Source of the DNA: Paracnuella aquatica
GTDB lineage: Bacteria > Bacteroidota > Bacteroidia > Chitinophagales > Chitinophagaceae
Assembly: GCF_003332885.2 (NCBI RefSeq)
Contig: NZ_QOWJ01000020.1
Location: 1 to 55,239 of the forward strand
Reading direction: 5' to 3'
DNA length: 55,239 nt
Shown here: positions 7,737-17,086 of the stretch, piece by piece
Layout: each line of letters opens with the position of its first letter
Position numbering within the stretch: the stretch's first letter is position 1
Notes under the pieces: generated by a model
The model's database searches: none
Told to the model about the DNA's origin: nothing
What the model saw: only the letters and a program-made list of their open reading frames with translations
Made by a program: the position numbers and the translations under genes

Positions 7737-10628
7737 ATGAGCTTTTTGGAAAGACAAGCAACGGAATTCCAGCGCCGCCATATCGGTCCCGATGAAGCCC
7801 AGATGCAGGAAATGCTCCGCGTGATCGGCGTTTCCAGCCTCGACGAACTGATTGACAGCACTGTGCCCGCCGACATCCGGATGAAGAAGGACCTGGACCT
7901 GCCGGCCGCTATGAGCGAAAACGAATACCTGCAACACATCAAGGAAATCTCGATGCAGAACAAGGTGTTCAAAAACTACATTGGCCAGGGTTATTACGAC
8001 ACCATCACGCCCAGCGTGATCCTGCGCAACCTGTTCGAAAACCCAGGCTGGTACACGCAGTACACGCCATACCAAGCCGAAATTTCGCAGGGCCGCCTCG
8101 AAAGCTTGCTCAACTACCAAACCATGGTGAGCGACCTTACCGGCCTGCCCATTGCCAACGCATCCTTGCTTGATGAGGGCACCGCTGCCGCCGAAGCCAT
8201 GGCGCTGTTTTTTTCTTTCCTGAACAAGTCGGAAAATATTACCCGTCCAAAGTTTTTTGTAGACACCGAAGTGTTTCCACAAACGAAGGATGTATTGATT
8301 ACCCGCGGCACACCGCTCGGCATTGAGCTGGTATTTGGCGACTACCGCGAGGCGCAACCCGACGCCACTTATCTTGGTGCACTGGTGCAATACCCCAACG
8401 ACAAAGGCTCCATTGAAGACTACCGCAATTTTATCCAGCAAATGCATGGCGCCGGTGCCTTTGTAGCCATGGCCACCGACCTGCTTGCTTTAACCCTACT
8501 CACTTCTCCGGGCGAACTGGGTGCTGATGTAGCCTTTGGCTCGGCACAGCGCTTTGGCGTGCCACTTGGGTATGGCGGTCCGCATGCTGCTTTTTTTGCA
8601 GCAAAAGACGAGTTCAAGCGCAACATGCCCGGCCGCATCATTGGCGTAAGCATCGATGCACAGGGCAACCGTTCGCTGCGCATGGCGCTGCAAACCCGTG
8701 AGCAACACATCAAACGCGAAAAAGCCACTTCCAATATCTGCACGGCGCAGGCACTGCTGGCCAACATGGCCGCTATGTACGCTGTGTATCATGGTCCTGA
8801 TGGCCTGATCAATATTGCCAAACGCATTGCGCTGCTTGCACAAACCCTGGCCGAAGCCGTACAGCACCTGGGCTTCACCGTGGTGCACAACCATTTCTTT
8901 GATACCGTTGTGGTAAAAGTGGATGATGTAACGCCGTACCGCCAAAAAGCCGAACGCCAGCAACTGAACTTCCGTTATTACGACGGGCAGCATATTGGCA
9001 TTTCACTGGATGAAACCACATCGCCTTCCGACCTGTTTGATGTGATCAACTCGTTTGTAAATGATGTGGACCCGGTTACTTACCAGATCGATCATAATGC
9101 AACGCTTGCGCATATTCCATCGGCACTTACCCGCACATCCGAGTTCCTAACGCATCCGGTATTCAACTCGCACCACAGCGAAACCAAAATGATGCGCTAC
9201 ATGCGGATGCTGGAAGGCAAAGACCTGTCGCTGAACCACAGCATGATTGCACTGGGCAGCTGCACTATGAAGCTGAATGCCGCATCGGAAATGATCCCGC
9301 TAAGCTGGACACACTGGAGCAAGATCCACCCGTTTGCACCAATGGCGCAAGCCGGCGGTTACCAGTTTATGGTAAAAGAATTGAGCCGCTATCTTTCAGA
9401 GATTACCGCATTTGATGCCTGCAGCCTGCAACCCAACAGCGGTGCACAGGGCGAATATGCCGGCCTGCTTACCATTAAAGCCTACCACGAAAGCCGCGGC
9501 GATCATCACCGCAACGTGATGCTGATCCCGATTTCGGCACACGGCACCAACCCTGCTTCGGCGGTAATGGCCGGGATGAAAGTGGTGGTGGTAAAAGCTT
9601 TGGAAAACGGCTATATCGACGTGGCCGACCTTAAGGCAAAAGCCGAACAACATGCCCAAAACCTGTCGGGTGTGATGATCACTTACCCAAGCACCTACGG
9701 CGTGTACGAGGAAACGGTAAAAGAGATTACAGCCATTATTCACCAGCACGGCGGACAGGTATATATGGATGGCGCCAACATGAATGCGCAGGTGGGCCTT
9801 ACAGCTCCCGGCCTTATTGGTGCCGATGTGTGCCACCTGAACCTGCACAAAACCTTTGCGATTCCACACGGTGGCGGTGGCCCCGGCATGGGACCTATTT
9901 GCGTAAAGGCACACCTGGCGCCGTTCCTGCCCGGTCACGTAGAAATTGGCCAGAAAACCGAAGGCGCACAAGACGGCGCAGCCGGTGCCGTTAGCGCAGC
10001 GCCTTATGGTTCTGCATCCATCCTGCTCATTTCTTATGCGTACATCCGCATGCTGGGTGCCGATGGTGTTCGGAAGGCAACTGAGTTTGCCATTTTGAAT
10101 GCCAATTATATGCGGGCACGGCTGAAGGAGCAATTCGATATTTTGTACACCAACAGCAACGGCGAATGTGCACACGAGTTTATTGTGGACCTGCGGCCAT
10201 TTAAACGTACTGCTGAAATTGAAGCCGAAGACGTGGCCAAACGCCTGATGGACTACGGTTTCCACGCGCCTACCATGAGTTTCCCGGTGCCGGGCACCAT
10301 CATGATCGAGCCAACGGAAAGCGAAGACAAAGAGGAACTGGATCGTTTTTGCGATGCGCTGTTGTCCATCCGCCGCGAAATTGCACTGGTTGAAGAAGGC
10401 GCATTGGACAAAAAAGACAACCCGCTGAAAGCGGCACCGCATACGCAGGCTATGGTTTGCAGCGACGACTGGAAAAAATCATACAGCCGCGAAATGGCAG
10501 CATTTCCGCTGGCTTATTTAAAAGGCAATAAATTTTGGCCTTCGGTGGCGCGGGTAAACAACACCTACGGCGACCGCAATCTGCAATGCACCTGCGAGCC
10601 CGTAAGTGCATATGCCGAGGAATCGTAA
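7737..10628 (+). CDS. gcvP: Glycine dehydrogenase (decarboxylating), P-protein of the glycine cleavage system
   Basis: This is a 963-residue single-chain P-protein, the usual length for the fused form. It removes CO2 from glycine and passes the aminomethyl group to lipoylated H-protein, using pyridoxal phosphate. The N-terminus has the family signature FQRRHIG. The cofactor lysine is K705 in [20 protein letters not shown]. The [10 protein letters not shown] segment marks the start of the second half. The H- and T-protein genes are not in the window. It has its own -7 box and a strong terminator, so it is probably a single-gene unit. Confidence 0.97.
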   Translation: MSFLERQATEFQRRHIGPDEAQMQEMLRVIGVSSLDELIDSTVPADIRMKKDLDLPAAMSENEYLQHIKEISMQNKVFKNYIGQGYYDTITPSVILRNLFENPGWYTQYTPYQAEISQGRLESLLNYQTMVSDLTGLPIANASLLDEGTAAAEAMALFFSFLNKSENITRPKFFVDTEVFPQTKDVLITRGTPLGIELVFGDYREAQPDATYLGALVQYPNDKGSIEDYRNFIQQMHGAGAFVAMATDLLALTLLTSPGELGADVAFGSAQRFGVPLGYGGPHAAFFAAKDEFKRNMPGRIIGVSIDAQGNRSLRMALQTREQHIKREKATSNICTAQALLANMAAMYAVYHGPDGLINIAKRIALLAQTLAEAVQHLGFTVVHNHFFDTVVVKVDDVTPYRQKAERQQLNFRYYDGQHIGISLDETTSPSDLFDVINSFVNDVDPVTYQIDHNATLAHIPSALTRTSEFLTHPVFNSHHSETKMMRYMRMLEGKDLSLNHSMIALGSCTMKLNAASEMIPLSWTHWSKIHPFAPMAQAGGYQFMVKELSRYLSEITAFDACSLQPNSGAQGEYAGLLTIKAYHESRGDHHRNVMLIPISAHGTNPASAVMAGMKVVVVKALENGYIDVADLKAKAEQHAQNLSGVMITYPSTYGVYEETVKEITAIIHQHGGQVYMDGANMNAQVGLTAPGLIGADVCHLNLHKTFAIPHGGGGPGMGPICVKAHLAPFLPGHVEIGQKTEGAQDGAAGAVSAAPYGSASILLISYAYIRMLGADGVRKATEFAILNANYMRARLKEQFDILYTNSNGECAHEFIVDLRPFKRTAEIEAEDVAKRLMDYGFHAPTMSFPVPGTIMIEPTESEDKEELDRFCDALLSIRREIALVEEGALDKKDNPLKAAPHTQAMVCSDDWKKSYSREMAAFPLAYLKGNKFWPSVARVNNTYGDRNLQCTCEPVSAYAEES

Positions 10629-10663
10629 AATCAGTTTTACTGCAAGCGAAATGCTTTGCTAAT

Positions 10664-10694
10664 AAAAAAAGTCCCGGATCACCGGGACTTTTTT
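10664..10694 (+). terminator. Rho-independent terminator of gcvP
   Basis: Seven A, the stem GTCCCGG / CCGGGAC with loop ATCA, then seven T. The structure is symmetric, so it would work in both directions. Confidence 0.9.
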
Positions 10695-10894
10695 TATGCG
10701 TTTTGCCGCAGCAGATAAAAGAAAACTGCCAAGCCAAGGCTGCGTTTTTCCGGATTTTAGACAGAATCAGCCATGATATTAAACTAATGACGCATTTATC
10801 ACATATAATTACGTAAAAATACGGTACCTCTACCCGTATTAACCGTGTACAGATGATGAAAAGGGAATCATAACTTAGAGCCACAAACCCGTTT

Positions 10895-11233
10895 ATGACC
10901 ACTACCATCACAGCCCAGAACATTGATCTCTGGGAAGCCTGGGTCGATGTACAATATGCCGACGAACAACCCACCGCAACACTCTTTGTAATAGGCGATG
11001 TAGTAGTAAACAATTTAATCCTGGAACCGCGGTTTGAAAAGCGGCTATCCCTGCCCGAGCGGCCCGACTGGCTGCTGCTGGAAATTGTGCCGAATGTGCT
11101 GTGTGAGGAAGGCACCGAAATGGAAATTGTTTATGCCGAAAAACTTACCAACGTTAACCAGTACGCTGGTGTGATGATCATGGTAGGCGGTGAAGTAATT
11201 GTGGAGATGAACGACCTCGACATTATTTATTAA
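10895..11233 (+). CDS. Hypothetical protein, small beta-rich
   Basis: This is a 112-residue acidic protein with no signal peptide or membrane segment. Alternating hydrophobic residues (ATLFVIGDVVVNN, AGVMIMVGGEVIVE) suggest a beta-sheet fold. The family was not recognised. It stands alone, with a convincing terminator at 11330-11362, and its coding pattern looks genuine. Confidence 0.65.
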   Translation: MTTTITAQNIDLWEAWVDVQYADEQPTATLFVIGDVVVNNLILEPRFEKRLSLPERPDWLLLEIVPNVLCEEGTEMEIVYAEKLTNVNQYAGVMIMVGGEVIVEMNDLDIIY

Positions 11234-11329
11234 CCCGGCCCTTCGATATAATTAACGGGAACCAACCAATTCCCTGAACGAGCAGGCATCCGGCCAGGAT
11301 GTTATCTAAATGCACCAAAACCAACTGCA

Positions 11330-11362
11330 AAAGGTTCTTCAGTAATGAAGAACCTTTCTTTT
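11330..11362 (+). terminator. Rho-independent terminator
   Basis: An 11-bp perfect stem (AAAGGTTCTTC / GAAGAACCTTT, loop AGTAAT) is followed by CTTTTT. It closes the 112-residue gene. From here to 11659 the gap holds only the single repeat arm at 11550. Confidence 0.85.
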
Positions 11363-11549
11363 TAGATTCAAGCCAGTTTGGTTTTCTTGCTGCGTATTAT
11401 TATCATTTAATAGTAACGATTACAACGGGCTGCACATTTTAGTAAAATGATTTTCGGATGCGCATGAGTGTTTACTTATTTAAATAAACGCGTTTCAACA
11501 GGAAATGGTCAGTGCTCTTTTTTTGGCAATGGCTGTTTTTGGGGCTGGA

Positions 11550-11574
11550 GATGCCGAAACGAGTTCGGCATGAC
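11550..11574 (+). repeat. Solo arm of the REPIN-like repeat
   Basis: These 25 bases match the 25-base arms of the elements at 21918 and 29376 with one substitution (CGAG for CAAG in the loop). No partner arm lies nearby, so this is a single hairpin rather than the paired form. Confidence 0.7.
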
Positions 11575-11659
11575 AGTGCGGGAAGGTTTGCGGGGCTACT
11601 TCTTTTGCTGGTGTAATTGGGTATTCAACATGAATATTGCTGTCGATGCCCCGCGGTGC

Positions 11660-12322
11660 CTATACTTTGTACAGGTGGTGCTTGATGGCATAGACCACGA
11701 TGCCTGCCATATTGCGCACATTCATTTTTTCCTGGATGCGCTCCCTGTGCCCTTCCACGGTGCGAACGCTAAGGCCGAGCCGGGCAGCAATTTCTTTATT
11801 GGACAATTCCTCGCAAATCATCTGGATGATCTCCACTTCACGGGCCGAAAACTCGGGTTCCTTTGCATGGTTACGCGGGTCGAACTTGCTGGTGGCAATC
11901 AGTTTAGCCAGTTTGCGCGATGTGTTGCCGCAGTAATACACTTCGCCGTCCACCACCGTTTCAATGGCGGCCACAATTTCCTGCTTCGATGCATTTTTGA
12001 GCAGGTAGCCACGGGCCCCGGCTTCCAGCATGTCTACAATCAGGTTTTCCTCGTCAAACATGGAAAGGGCAATGACCGGCAGTTTTGGAAATTCTTTTAC
12101 CAGTTGGCGGGTGGCTTCAATGCCGTCCATCTGCGGCATTTTAATATCGGTGATCACCACATCGGGGTGCAAGGTGCGTACCAGGTAAAGGAGCTCCACG
12201 CCGTTCGATGCTTCGCCAATGGTTTCAATGGTGGGTTGTTTTTTGAGCATCACCTGCAAACCGTCGCGAAACAGTTCGTGGTCGTCGGCAAGTACTAGGC
12301 GCAGTGGGGTGGTTTTGTTCAT
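11660..12322 (-). CDS. Response regulator, NarL/LuxR type
   Basis: This 220-residue regulator has a receiver domain with acidic pocket D13/D14, phosphorylation site D59 in VVITDIKMP and conserved K109 in GYLLKNAS. A C-terminal LuxR-type helix-turn-helix follows (LSNKEIAARLGLSVRTVEGH, about residues 168-187). It would bind DNA when phosphorylated by the adjacent kinase, whose gene ends three bases upstream. Both belong to a three-gene minus-strand operon with the membrane protein at 13033-13677. Target genes are unknown. Confidence 0.93.
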   Translation of the reverse strand: MNKTTPLRLVLADDHELFRDGLQVMLKKQPTIETIGEASNGVELLYLVRTLHPDVVITDIKMPQMDGIEATRQLVKEFPKLPVIALSMFDEENLIVDMLEAGARGYLLKNASKQEIVAAIETVVDGEVYYCGNTSRKLAKLIATSKFDPRNHAKEPEFSAREVEIIQMICEELSNKEIAARLGLSVRTVEGHRERIQEKMNVRNMAGIVVYAIKHHLYKV

Positions 12323-12325
12323 TGT

Positions 12326-13072
12326 TTAAACGGGAACCTCAAAAGTATAGCGTGTGCCCTTATTTTTCCCTGATTCTACAAACATTTTTCCGCCGATCAT
12401 CTCGGCGCGGTTCAGCAGGTTGCGCAGGCCCAGGCCCGAACTGCTTTTTGTTTTTTCATAATGATCAAAGCCAACGCCATCATCGGCGGTCTCGAGCACC
12501 ACCATGCCGTCTTTTTGATACAGGCTGATGTTGATTTGGGTGCCGCCCGAGTGGCGCAGCGCATTGTGCACTACTTCCTGAACAATGCGGTACAGGTGGA
12601 TGGCTTTTTCCTCGGCCACCACTACCCCATCGGTGGCATGAAACTGCACCTGCATGGCGGCGCCTGCTGAAACCTGCTCGATATAGCCCTGCAGTGCAGC
12701 CGACAATCCTTTGCGGGTAAGCGAGCTGGGCAGCAGGTCGTAAGAGATTTCGCGGATGCGCTGAATAAGGCCGTCGATATGCAGGCAGGTTTTTTCCAGT
12801 TGTACCCGGTCGGTTTCGTCGGGCAGCTCAAACGATGAGATGCGCAGCTTTACGCTGGAAAGATTGGGGCCAAGCTCGTCGTGCAGATCGGCGGCTATGC
12901 GGGCCCGCTCTTGCTCCATGGCCGTAATTTCGGCCATCAGGCTTTGGCGGTACAGGCGCAGGTTGCGGCGCTGCTGCCGCACTAAAGAGATGATGAAAAA
13001 TAAGATGATGGCCCCTAAAATGAGGCTCACGATCAATATGTAAGTGTAAAGGCCAGTTTGCGCGGCATCCAT
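12326..13072 (-). CDS. Sensor histidine kinase, HisKA_3 type
   Basis: This 248-residue kinase has one membrane helix near the N-terminus (about residues 10-30), no obvious sensor domain, a HisKA_3 dimerisation/phosphoacceptor helix with H64 in RIAADLHDELGPNLSS, and an ATP-binding domain with an N-box (VVHNALRHSGG), DDGVGFD and GLGLRNL. It should phosphorylate the NarL-type regulator just downstream. With almost no periplasmic part it may take its signal from the membrane protein encoded immediately upstream, whose coding region overlaps its start by 40 bases; this is inference. Confidence 0.92.
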   Translation of the reverse strand: MDAAQTGLYTYILIVSLILGAIILFFIISLVRQQRRNLRLYRQSLMAEITAMEQERARIAADLHDELGPNLSSVKLRISSFELPDETDRVQLEKTCLHIDGLIQRIREISYDLLPSSLTRKGLSAALQGYIEQVSAGAAMQVQFHATDGVVVAEEKAIHLYRIVQEVVHNALRHSGGTQINISLYQKDGMVVLETADDGVGFDHYEKTKSSSGLGLRNLLNRAEMIGGKMFVESGKNKGTRYTFEVPV

Positions 13073-13677
13073 AGGATTGCAAAAGCGTAAATGATGTTAC
13101 AAATGCAGTTAGACCAACCAAAGATAGCTTGCATACCGGAACGAAATTCCTTGCTGAGTTGTGTGCCGTACAACCAAAAAACTTCAGTAACAATAGAAGC
13201 TGTAAAAAAAATAATAAAAGCACAGCAAAATAGAAACACTGCGTTTTTAAACAAATTACTCCGTTCGGTTACCAGTAGTTTGTTGATCATATGCATAGAC
13301 AAAAACACAATCAACACAGCACAGTAAATGTAGAAATACGAATAAAAAGCATTTAGTCCGCTTATAGCGGCTTCGGTAATAAACCAACCGATGGTTGATA
13401 AGAACAGTATAAAGAAAGTTCTATGCTCAAAGAGCCGTAGATTTTTGAATTGCCAGATAATCAACAACGTCTCAACCAAATGAAACAGGTTGAAATTGTA
13501 ATAATTATAGAATCCTAATGAAATGATGGTGAGGCTAACTACTTCGTTGAGCAGCCCCAGCCACATTAGCAATAGGAAAGGAAAATAAACAGGGTTGATC
13601 CGCTTGTAGCAGACCAACCCTGTTATTGCAGGCAAGAGTACTGACGATAGTAAAATAATCTCGTTTACAGAGTACAT
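13033..13677 (-). CDS. Polytopic membrane protein, possible sensor partner of the kinase
   Basis: This is a 214-residue protein with about six or seven hydrophobic helices and many aromatic residues, and no recognised catalytic motif. The gene starts MYSVNEIILL and its last 40 bases overlap the start of the histidine kinase gene, so translation of the two is probably coupled. The kinase lacks a sensor domain, so this protein could supply the sensing module. No family name can be given. Confidence 0.65.
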   Translation of the reverse strand: MYSVNEIILLSSVLLPAITGLVCYKRINPVYFPFLLLMWLGLLNEVVSLTIISLGFYNYYNFNLFHLVETLLIIWQFKNLRLFEHRTFFILFLSTIGWFITEAAISGLNAFYSYFYIYCAVLIVFLSMHMINKLLVTERSNLFKNAVFLFCCAFIIFFTASIVTEVFWLYGTQLSKEFRSGMQAIFGWSNCICNIIYAFAILWMPRKLAFTLTY

Positions 13678-13683
13678 ATCACC

Positions 13684-14079
13684 CTAAGAGTTAAGCGGGG
13701 AAGGTTCAGGACAATTTTCCGGGCAACGGGCACCGTTGTCCAGCAAAACGCCGTCATCTTCTGCCGATTCCTGGGTAGCCAAACGGGCAATGGTGTCTTC
13801 CGATGCAGGTAAGATATCCCGTCCCTGGGCGTCCACACCTACAAAAACCAGGTGTACCTGGTCCTGTTCGTTCATGGCATAATAAGCACGAACGCCAACG
13901 CAGCTTTTTTGCGCCAGCAATTCATCAAAGCCCGCCCGGTCAAATGTTTCGCAAATGGGCAGGATGCTTTCATGTTTAAAGCTTGGTGCAATGATTTTTT
14001 TCTTTTCCTGGCGGTAGCGTTTGGTCATGGCTATGGCCGCTTTTTTGGTGATGCGGTGGTCTTTTTTTACAATTTCCAT
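13684..14079 (-). CDS. Hypothetical protein with a C-terminal cysteine-proline tail
   Basis: This is a 131-residue soluble protein with a basic N-terminal half (RITKKAAIAMTKRYRQEKKK) and an acidic C-terminus ending CPENCPEPSPLNS. The paired Cys-Pro motifs might bind a metal. It lies six bases upstream of the membrane protein of the two-component cluster and may be the first gene of that operon. No family was recognised. Confidence 0.6.
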   Translation of the reverse strand: MEIVKKDHRITKKAAIAMTKRYRQEKKKIIAPSFKHESILPICETFDRAGFDELLAQKSCVGVRAYYAMNEQDQVHLVFVGVDAQGRDILPASEDTIARLATQESAEDDGVLLDNGARCPENCPEPSPLNS

Positions 14080-14208
14080 GGTGGTGGTTTTGGTCTGGCA
14101 AGATGGAGATTTTTTTAGTTATGGCATAGGGTATTTCTACCCAAGCACACCGCTGGCCTACATCGCAGTTTTACCATGCCCCTGTCTTACCCGTTGTTAT
14201 CCACCCAA

Positions 14209-14925
14209 TCACGGCTCCATGATGCGCATCCGGTAAGCATTCATGGCGGTTTCGCCCAGTTGTTTGATGAGGCGGTAATTGACCACCAGCCCCACCGCGG
14301 CGCCAATACCGGGAATCAGTTGCGCCAGTTTGGCCAGGTCAATATAGTCGCGGTACTCCTGCTGAAAAGCCCGCCAGTCGAACTGGCTGCTGTCGTCGGG
14401 CAGCGCCGCTTTTTTGGCTTCCCAGTGTTGCATTTTTTCAAAAACCTGCCGCCGGTGCTGGCGGCTGCTGAAGGCCAGCTCAAAGATGTGCAGCAAAAAA
14501 ACCCGCTCCTTGTAATCGGTGAGGTCAAAGCCATACATGCTGCCCACATCGAACAGCATTTTGAGCTTGATGCCCAGCAAAATGGGAAAGTCAGCCATAG
14601 CCATTAAAAAGCCGCCGGCGCCGGTAATGCCGCCTTCTGCCGCTGCGGTGTGCTGGTAGGTTTTTATGCGCTGCATGATCTCGGTTTCGCGGGCCATCAG
14701 GTCGGTAACCGGCGGGTGGGGCTTGGAAATATATTTGGCGCCGTACAGCACCCCTTGCACCATTTTTTTGATGGTGGCCGTAATGGCTACGTGCACCTTT
14801 TCGGGGATGATGCGGTTGATGCGGTTTTGGGCGGCCTTGCTCAGGTACCCGGCCAGGTTGGGCTTGCGGCTCATCCGGTGTTTCCATTCCTGTAGTTCGG
14901 CGTAGGCCTGCTGGTTGTAGCTCAT
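14209..14925 (-). CDS. EcsC family protein
   Basis: This is a 238-residue protein resembling the EcsC family. Seen features are the glycine/alanine-rich amphipathic stretch AEGGITGAGGFLMAMADFP (about residues 95-113) and the C-terminal LIPGIGAAVGLVVNYRLIKQ. EcsC was named from the Bacillus ABC transporter locus, but its biochemical role is unknown. It is probably peripheral to the membrane. It stands alone here, with no ABC transporter genes nearby. Confidence 0.8.
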   Translation of the reverse strand: MSYNQQAYAELQEWKHRMSRKPNLAGYLSKAAQNRINRIIPEKVHVAITATIKKMVQGVLYGAKYISKPHPPVTDLMARETEIMQRIKTYQHTAAAEGGITGAGGFLMAMADFPILLGIKLKMLFDVGSMYGFDLTDYKERVFLLHIFELAFSSRQHRRQVFEKMQHWEAKKAALPDDSSQFDWRAFQQEYRDYIDLAKLAQLIPGIGAAVGLVVNYRLIKQLGETAMNAYRMRIMEP

Positions 14926-15034
14926 GGGCGGGGTGTTGGGTTGAAGGTAAGAAAGGGTTGGTGGATCGCTAATGTGGTTTTGATTTAATTGAATGGCGCA
15001 TTGTTCAAAAAGCTGCGTTTGATTTGGATGTTTT

Positions 15035-15103
15035 TACTTTTTTGCTCCTGCAAAAAAGTAATAAAAAAGCAGGCCCGAGATCAAATGACAACCTGATCTC
15101 GGG
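15035..15103. repeat. Pair of perfect hairpins in the gap upstream of ecsC
   Basis: Two inverted repeats lie back to back: an 11-bp stem TACTTTTTTGC / GCAAAAAAGTA (15035-15045 / 15050-15060) and a 10-bp stem CCCGAGATCA / TGATCTCGGG (15074-15083 / 15094-15103). No ORF overlaps them. They may be a dispersed palindromic repeat. Otherwise the gap 14926-15237 shows nothing recognisable. Confidence 0.6.
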
Positions 15104-15237
15104 ATTGCGCCTTGATTGAGCTTTGGTGCTACTGTGGTGAACGGCTTTGGATCATTATTCAGCAATGAGGTTCATCATTTAAATACTTCGTTTGCCCAAA
15201 CAATCTGGGTTGATGCTTTCGGTGCAGCAGCTTGCCT

Positions 15238-15320
15238 GTCATGCTGAGCACAGCGAAGCATCTGAGCTGCGCAAAGCGCACAATTGTGGTCAGCTCAGAT
15301 CCTTCCTTCGTCAGGATGAC
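15238..15320. repeat. REPIN-like imperfect inverted repeat, second family
   Basis: The left arm (15238-15269, starting GTCATGCTGAGC) and the right arm (15291-15320, ending CAGGATGAC) are imperfect reverse complements around a 21-base centre. The size (83 bp) and the outer GTCATGC/GGATGAC ends parallel the 85-bp elements at 21918 and 29376, but the arm sequence differs. Confidence 0.7.
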
Positions 15321-15455
15321 CAGAGCAAAAGTTCCTTTTCTAGTCAATTGATTTAGCCGGTAAGCATCCTCATTTTTGGTACTGTTTCACTGGAACACAA
15401 ATGCCACAAAAAATTTTAACACCAGATTTTTTCTACTAAATAAATAGTGCCACCT

Positions 15456-15463
15456 TATCTTTG
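15456..15463 (+). promoter_or_regulatory. -7 box of the SAM riboswitch-hom transcript
   Basis: TATCTTTG is a perfect TAnnTTTG match 20 bases before the riboswitch P1 helix. The -33 half is not evident. Confidence 0.5.
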
Positions 15464-15483
15464 CGCCAGTTCTTTAACTGCAT

Positions 15484-15604
15484 CGCTTATCCAGAAAGGC
15501 TGAGGGAAATGGCCCTTTGAAGCCTTGGCAACCTGTTTTTTTACCACTGTGTAAAAGGATAAGGTGCCAATTCCAACCACGTACCATACGTGGGCAGATA
15601 AGTC
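15484..15604 (+). ncRNA. SAM-I (S-box) riboswitch
   Basis: The P1 helix CTTATC (15486-15491) pairs with GATAAG (15597-15602). Inside are the S-box core blocks: AGAAAGGCTGAGGGA, then TGGCCCTTTGAAGCC and TTGGCAACC, in the order and spacing of the SAM-I class. A distal hairpin CCACGTACCATACGTGG carries the 3' part. It should bind S-adenosylmethionine and lower expression of the downstream homoserine dehydrogenase when methionine is plentiful. A terminator hairpin at 15639 can serve as the expression platform. Confidence 0.93.
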
Positions 15605-15638
15605 AGAACCCAAGCCTTTATTTTTCCCATGATATTGC

Positions 15639-15669
15639 GCCCTTCTGATTTATCGGAAGGGCTTTTTTT
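15639..15669 (+). terminator. Terminator of the riboswitch leader
   Basis: GCCCTTC (15639-15645) pairs with GAAGGGC (15656-15662), followed by seven T. It lies between the SAM-I aptamer and the hom start, the expected place for a transcription-attenuation switch. Confidence 0.85.
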
Positions 15670-15749
15670 ATGCCCCACAGCGCCGCCGGACAAGCCTGCA
15701 TTTTACCTGATAACCGCCCATTTTTTTGGCAATAAAACACCCCTTTTTC

Positions 15750-17033
15750 ATGAGCAGTGCAAACAATCTTACGATCGGACTTTTTGGCTTTGGCGTAGTA
15801 GGCGAAGGCATTTACCAGATATTGCAGCAAACACCGTCGCTGCAGGCAAGCATCCGTAAAATTTGTGTAAAACACCCCGAAAAGCCGCGTAATGCACCGG
15901 CCAGCCTGTTTACCACCGATGCGGCCCTGCTGCTGAACGACCCCGAGATCAACGTGATTGTGGAACTGATCGACAATGCCGATGATGCGTACAGCATTGT
16001 TACCACTGCGCTGAAAAGCGGCAAAGCCGTGGTAAGCGCCAACAAAAAACTGATTGCCCACCACCTGCCCGAACTGTTGCAACTACAGGAGCAACACAAT
16101 GTGCCGTTTTTATACGAAGCATCGGTTTGCGGCTCCATCCCGGTGATCCGCAACCTGGAAGAATATTACGACAACGACCTGCTGCGCGGCATTTGCGGCA
16201 TTGTAAACGGCTCCACTAATTATATCCTCACCAAAATTTTGGCCGAAGGCCTGCCCTATTCCAAAGCGCTGCAACAGGCGCAGGACCAGGGTTTTGCCGA
16301 AAGCGACCCCACACTGGACGTAGAAGGCTTTGACGCAGTAAACAAACTCACCATTTTGCTGGCGCATGGCTACGGCATTGTGGCCAACCCCGACGAACTG
16401 CTGACCCGCGGCATCACGCAGATCCATGCTTTTGATGCCGGTTATGCCGCGGAAAAAGGGTTTCAAATTAAACTCACAGCGCAAGCCAAAAAGTTAAGCA
16501 ATGGCGATGTGGCTGCTTTTGTGCTGCCCCAACTGGTTACCGACGAAAGCCAGCTGTTTGCAGTGCGCAACGAATACAATGGCGTGGTGATTGAAAGCTC
16601 TTTTTCGGACAAGCAATTTTTATACGGTAAAGGCGCAGGCCGGTTTCCAACGGCATCGGCCGTGCTGAGCGACATTTCGGCGCTGCGCTACCAATACCGC
16701 TACGAATACCGCAAATTAAAATCGGAGCAGCGCCCCAACCTCACCGATGATTTTTACCTGCGGGTGTTTGTAAGCTATGCCGCCGACGGCGATGTGGAGC
16801 GCAATGATTTTGAGTTTATTGAAGAAGCTTACCTCAACGACAAGCGCCAGTTTTTTATCGGGGTAATTCGTTTCAGTAAGCTTAAAGAAGCCCAATGGCT
16901 GCGCAAACCGCAGGTGTCGCTGCTGGTGTGCCCCAACGGCATTATTGAAAGCATTGAATTGCGCCAGCTGAAAAAACGCAGCCTCGAACTGGCCGGAGTA
17001 AATAGCCTTGCCGGTGCGTATTTGCTGAACTAG
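15750..17033 (+). CDS. hom: Homoserine dehydrogenase
   Basis: This 427-residue enzyme reduces aspartate semialdehyde to homoserine with NAD(P)H, the branch step toward methionine and threonine. The Rossmann motif is GLFGFGVVGEG (10-20). The family signature ESDPTLDVEGFDAVNKL and the NGSTNYIL loop are present. An ATG at 15726 is in frame, but MSSANNLTIG places the start at the normal distance before the Rossmann fold. The gene lies behind a SAM-I riboswitch and terminator, linking it to methionine supply. It ends with TAG, which shows that TAG is a normal stop here. Confidence 0.93.
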   Translation: MSSANNLTIGLFGFGVVGEGIYQILQQTPSLQASIRKICVKHPEKPRNAPASLFTTDAALLLNDPEINVIVELIDNADDAYSIVTTALKSGKAVVSANKKLIAHHLPELLQLQEQHNVPFLYEASVCGSIPVIRNLEEYYDNDLLRGICGIVNGSTNYILTKILAEGLPYSKALQQAQDQGFAESDPTLDVEGFDAVNKLTILLAHGYGIVANPDELLTRGITQIHAFDAGYAAEKGFQIKLTAQAKKLSNGDVAAFVLPQLVTDESQLFAVRNEYNGVVIESSFSDKQFLYGKGAGRFPTASAVLSDISALRYQYRYEYRKLKSEQRPNLTDDFYLRVFVSYAADGDVERNDFEFIEEAYLNDKRQFFIGVIRFSKLKEAQWLRKPQVSLLVCPNGIIESIELRQLKKRSLELAGVNSLAGAYLLN

Positions 17034-17086
17034 TCATACCGTTATTGCGGTATGGAAATTTATGTTGTTGCGCCAAAGCAAAACTT

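Noticed and set aside
7638-8447. 269-residue minus-strand ORF at the gcvP start
   Set aside because: Lies over the gcvP promoter and N-terminus; antisense shadow.
9396-10442. 348-residue minus-strand ORF
   Set aside because: It is the antisense of gcvP and has low-complexity composition; gcvP is certain.
11468-12298. 276-residue plus-strand ORF
   Set aside because: Antisense to the response regulator; His/Phe-rich shadow composition.
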